A stretch of 18,393 nt of DNA, from assembly GCA_002310035.1 (NCBI GenBank), contig DBYC01000007.1, positions 1-18,393 on the forward strand, in the 5' to 3' direction. Shown here piece after piece: positions 15,547-18,393 of the stretch (its first letter is position 1; each line of letters starts with the position of its first letter). The notes below the pieces were generated by a model, which saw nothing but the letters and a program-made list of their open reading frames with translations, was not told where the DNA came from and made no database searches. The DNA is from a bacterium UBP6_UBA1196. Lineage in GTDB: Bacteria; UBP6; UBA1177. Position numbers and translations under genes: made by a program.

Positions 15547-15595
15547 CCCGGTTATAAAGAAAAAAAACGGCTTGCGCAAGCATTTTTTAACCGGG
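15547..15595. repeat. Nested inverted repeat between recB and mutS
   Basis: The outer arms CCCGGTTA (15547-15554) and TAACCGGG (15588-15595) are exact complements. In the middle is the 12-bp perfect palindrome GCTTGCGCAAGC (15570-15581), flanked by an A-run on its left and a T-run on its right. It could be an operator, a hairpin in the recB leader, or a terminator-like element. It overlaps the likely recB -35 and -10. Confidence 0.65.
15551..15579 (-). promoter_or_regulatory. Likely recB promoter inside an inverted repeat
   Basis: On the minus strand TTGCGC (15579-15574), 17 bases and TATAAC (15556-15551) fit a promoter whose start would be near 15544, about 20 bases before the ATG. The -10 has five matches, the -35 three. 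Confidence 0.45.
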
Positions 15596-15701
15596 ACCCT
15601 TTCCTGACGGAACGGAAAATCGGCGGAAGTTTAAAGCCAAAAGCTTTCTTTTCCGCATTTTTTTGCTATCTTTCAGCGATTTTTTTGTTAACGGAGTCAG
15701 T

Positions 15702-18296
15702 ATGTCAGCTAAATCAGCATTGGAAAAGGCCATGGAAACACCGGCTATGCGCCAGTATCTTGACATAAAAAAGCAGTATGGCGACGCGATCCTTTTTTTC
15801 CGCATGGGCGATTTTTACGAGATGTTTTTCGATGACGCGGTAGAAGCTTCGGAAATTCTCGGAATAACGCTTACAAGCCGCCACAAGGACGCCGACATTC
15901 CTCTAGCCGGAGTGCCGTGGCATGCGGCCGATCTTTATATCAGGAAACTTCTCGAAGCAGGTAAAAAAGTCGCTGTGTGCGAACAGAACGAATGTTTTGA
16001 CAACGCAAAACGCACTTTCGACCGCAGCGTAGTGCGGATAATGACTCCCGGAACCGTTGTCGAGGAGGGTTCTCTTCAGGAAAACAGAAACAACTGGCTT
16101 CTTTCGGTTTTTTTCAGAAAAAAAGAGGCTTGTCTGTGCTGGGTGGACGTAAGCTGCGGGAATGTGTTTTATGCTGTTTCGAACGAGGTTTCCGCAGGCG
16201 ACATTATAAATCTTGTCGCTCCGAAGGAAACAGTTTTGTCTGAAGCATCGTCTTTTGTTGACGGCGAAATCATAAATCAGGAAAAATTCAGTGACTGGAT
16301 TCCCTCAACACCTGCTGCCGAATACCTTGAAAGCCTTTACGGATGCGGGTTTGACAAAAATATTCTCTCGTCTTTCAAGCAGCTGCTTTTTTATCTTGAT
16401 TCGCTTTATTTCGGCAATTTCCCGCCGCTCAGGCTCCCTTCGGAGTGGAAAAACAGCGACACTGCGTCGCTTGACTACAACACGGTTTCCAATCTTGAGC
16501 TTGAAAAAACGCTCATCGGCGGCGAAAGAACCGGCTCACTGCTCTGGGCCATAGACAAAACGCAGACTCCGATGGGAAAAAGGCTTCTTGCCGAAGTTAT
16601 AAAAAATCCGCTCAAACGGCGTGACAGAATTCTTCTCCGGCAGAACTGCGTCGCAACTTTATACGGAGATCCAGTTTTTCTCCGCGAAATTTCGGAATCT
16701 CTCGGAAATGTCAGGGATTTCGAGAGGATTTTAAGCCGCGTCCTCGTCAAACGAGGCGGTCCGCGCGAAATATCGATGCTTGCCGCTTCGCTTCTTGCGG
16801 CGTTCAGGATCAGACAGCGCATTATGAAAATGTCAGACAGAATGCCGTTCTTTGCAGACGACCCGCAGCTGCGACTTTCCGAAGCGACCATAGAATCGTG
16901 GCAGACAAGATTCCTTGAAGACTCCCCTCTTATCTACAGGGACGGCGGATTTATAAGCCCTGAGTTTTCAAAAGAGATCGCGGAACTTTCCGACTTTATC
17001 CACAATTCCCGCTCACATATTGTCGCACTTGAGACCCGAGAACGCGAAAACACCGGGATATCCTCTTTAAAAGTAGGTTTCAACAAAGTTTTCGGATACT
17101 TTTTCGAAATCGGCAAACGCTTTGAAAAACAAGTCCCCGGCTATTTCATCAGAAAACAGACGACTGTCGGCGCGGAACGCTATTTCACGGCGGAACTCAA
17201 AGAACTCGAGGAAAAAATTTTCTCGGCAAAAGAGCGTCTGACGGAACTTGAACTAAAAATTCTCAGCGACACAGTCGGGGAAATCGCCTCGTTCAAAGAC
17301 GACATTCAGGTCGTCGCCAAATTCACGGCATGGCTGGATCTTTTCTGCGGTTTCGCAAAACTCGCGGTCGAAAAAAACTACTGCATGCCTGAAATAACCG
17401 ATGAAGACGGGATCGAGATCGTTGACGGCAGGCATCCCGTGGTCGAAGCGTGTCTCAAAGACGCGAGATACGTTCCCGCAAGCGTCTCTATTGGCTCCGG
17501 CAATCGCCGCTTCTGCCTTGTGACCGGGCCTAACATGGGCGGTAAATCGACTTTGATGCGAATGACCGCGCTTATCGTTCTTCTTGCGCAATGCGGCAGT
17601 TTCGTTCCGGCGGAAAGCGCTAAAATCGGACTCGTTGACGCGATTTTTACACGAGTCGGAGCGAGCGACAATCTTTCGAAAGGAGAATCGACTTTTCTTG
17701 TCGAAATGAAGGAGGCGGCATCGATCCTGAACGCAGCGACCGAAAAATCGCTCATAATCCTTGATGAGATCGGGCGCGGAACCGGAACTTACGACGGGAT
17801 CAGCCTTGCAAGGGCTATCGCCGAATACATCATCACCAAAATCAACGCGACGACGCTGTTTGCAACACACTACCACATTCTGACCGAGCTTGCCGAAGAC
17901 TTCGACAAAGTGGCGAATTTTCACATGACAGTGCGTGAATACGCCGGAAAGATGAAGTTCCTCTACCAGATGGAAGAGGGCGGCAGCAGCAGAAGTTTCG
18001 GTGTCGAAGTGGCAAAACTTACCGATATGCCGAAAGAAGTCATCAAAAATGCCGAAAAGATCCTCAAAAACATGGAGAACTTCGACCGCAGAATGCGTTT
18101 TGAAAACGGTTCCTCGCTCCAGACCGACATCTTTTCAATGGCTTACGAACAAAAGCAGAACTCTGTTCCTGACTATCTCCGCGAAATAGAGAAAGTTCTC
18201 CGAAGAACCGATCCCGAAAAGATAAATCCCCGCGAAGCGATGAACATCGTCTTCCAGCTGTTCGACATCCTTAAAGAAAGCGACGAGGAAAACTGA
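15702..18296 (+). CDS. mutS: MutS, DNA mismatch recognition ATPase
   Basis: The protein has 864 residues from ATG 15702 (E. coli 853). GGAG at 15693-15696 is 5 bases upstream; the in-frame TTG at 15663 lacks a ribosome site and would add a non-conserved tail. The mismatch-binding Phe-x-Glu is present (GDFYEMF, Phe38 and Glu40). The connector, lever and clamp domains follow, with SLKVGFNKVFGYFFEI. The ABC-type ATPase has Walker A GPNMGGKST (609-617), signature region GESTFLVEMKEA, Walker B ILDEIGRGTGTYDG (Asp688, Glu689) and the His switch ATHYHILTEL. It recognises mismatches and recruits MutL; mutL is not in the window. A weak extended -10 (TGCTATCTT, 15664-15672) is the only promoter candidate seen. 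It is intact. Confidence 0.97.
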   Translation: MSAKSALEKAMETPAMRQYLDIKKQYGDAILFFRMGDFYEMFFDDAVEASEILGITLTSRHKDADIPLAGVPWHAADLYIRKLLEAGKKVAVCEQNECFDNAKRTFDRSVVRIMTPGTVVEEGSLQENRNNWLLSVFFRKKEACLCWVDVSCGNVFYAVSNEVSAGDIINLVAPKETVLSEASSFVDGEIINQEKFSDWIPSTPAAEYLESLYGCGFDKNILSSFKQLLFYLDSLYFGNFPPLRLPSEWKNSDTASLDYNTVSNLELEKTLIGGERTGSLLWAIDKTQTPMGKRLLAEVIKNPLKRRDRILLRQNCVATLYGDPVFLREISESLGNVRDFERILSRVLVKRGGPREISMLAASLLAAFRIRQRIMKMSDRMPFFADDPQLRLSEATIESWQTRFLEDSPLIYRDGGFISPEFSKEIAELSDFIHNSRSHIVALETRERENTGISSLKVGFNKVFGYFFEIGKRFEKQVPGYFIRKQTTVGAERYFTAELKELEEKIFSAKERLTELELKILSDTVGEIASFKDDIQVVAKFTAWLDLFCGFAKLAVEKNYCMPEITDEDGIEIVDGRHPVVEACLKDARYVPASVSIGSGNRRFCLVTGPNMGGKSTLMRMTALIVLLAQCGSFVPAESAKIGLVDAIFTRVGASDNLSKGESTFLVEMKEAASILNAATEKSLIILDEIGRGTGTYDGISLARAIAEYIITKINATTLFATHYHILTELAEDFDKVANFHMTVREYAGKMKFLYQMEEGGSSRSFGVEVAKLTDMPKEVIKNAEKILKNMENFDRRMRFENGSSLQTDIFSMAYEQKQNSVPDYLREIEKVLRRTDPEKINPREAMNIVFQLFDILKESDEEN

Positions 18297-18350
18297 TAAT
18301 CTGTTTTTGAAAAAATCTGATGCCGCGGCTTCTAATTTTTCATTTTCGGC

Positions 18351-18378
18351 TTGACATAGATTTTCATTATGATATTTT
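18351..18378 (+). promoter_or_regulatory. Possible promoter for a gene beyond the right edge
   Basis: TTGACA (18351-18356), a 16-bp spacer and TATTTT (18373-18378) lie 55 bases after mutS. The perfect -35 is the main support. No start codon follows within the window. Confidence 0.38.
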
Positions 18379-18393
18379 TCCGCGCCGTTGACT

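Noticed and set aside
15570..15588. GCTTGCGCAAGC followed by a T-run as an intrinsic terminator
   Set aside because: The palindrome leaves almost no loop and no gene on the plus strand ends just upstream. Overlap with the likely recB promoter makes a regulatory or leader role more plausible.
15500..15701. LexA-type SOS box for recB or mutS
   Set aside because: I found neither a CTG-N10-CAG nor a GAAC-N4-GTTC-like site in the intergenic region.

Overview
The window is bacterial: dense, mostly intron-less coding on both strands, Shine-Dalgarno sites of the AGGAGG type, sigma70-like promoters, and tRNA genes with an encoded CCA. Base composition is roughly balanced with A- and T-rich intergenic stretches. 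Nothing in it fixes the phylum. The mix of a stand-alone CitF-type CoA-transferase, RecB/RecD, MutS and free-methionine-sulfoxide reductase fits an uncultured anaerobic or fermentative bacterium, but that is inference.

The left part (about 1-4570) looks accessory. It starts with the last 20 bases of a tRNA cut by the window edge. Then come a cysteine-rich DUF3795 protein, a Fic AMP-transferase with a Bro-N/antirepressor-like N-terminal domain (class III, NmFic-like), and a RavA/MoxR-type AAA protein whose ATPase motifs are degraded. Convergent to these, on the minus strand, is a three-gene unit: a DUF3990 ADP-ribosyltransferase-like toxin, an overlapping XRE-family antitoxin, and a class I SAM methyltransferase 29 bp further on. 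This unit has a clear promoter (TTGACA, 17-18 bp, ATATAA/TATAAA) with two copies of an 18-bp imperfect palindrome, one between -35 and -10 and one at the start site, as expected for autorepression.

The middle part (4600-8300) is metabolic. An MFS transporter and a free methionine-(R)-sulfoxide reductase with all three family cysteines form a minus-strand operon. Divergent from it is a CitF-like CoA-transferase without its usual CitD/CitE partners. A complete tRNA-Leu(CAG) with a strong promoter follows on the minus strand.

The right part (8300-18393) holds a minus-strand pair, a small protein of unknown function followed by a pseudo-receiver plus long coiled-coil protein laid out like AglZ/FrzS. 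Next is a recB-recD operon (4-bp ATGA overlap, no recC in the window). Divergent from it is mutS. The recB/mutS intergenic region carries a nested inverted repeat that coincides with the likely recB promoter. A possible promoter for an unseen downstream gene lies at the right edge.

The most interesting items are the toxin-antitoxin-methyltransferase cassette with its paired operators, the Bro-N/Fic fusion with an altered inhibitory motif, the degenerate RavA-like protein beside it, and the pseudo-receiver coiled-coil protein.
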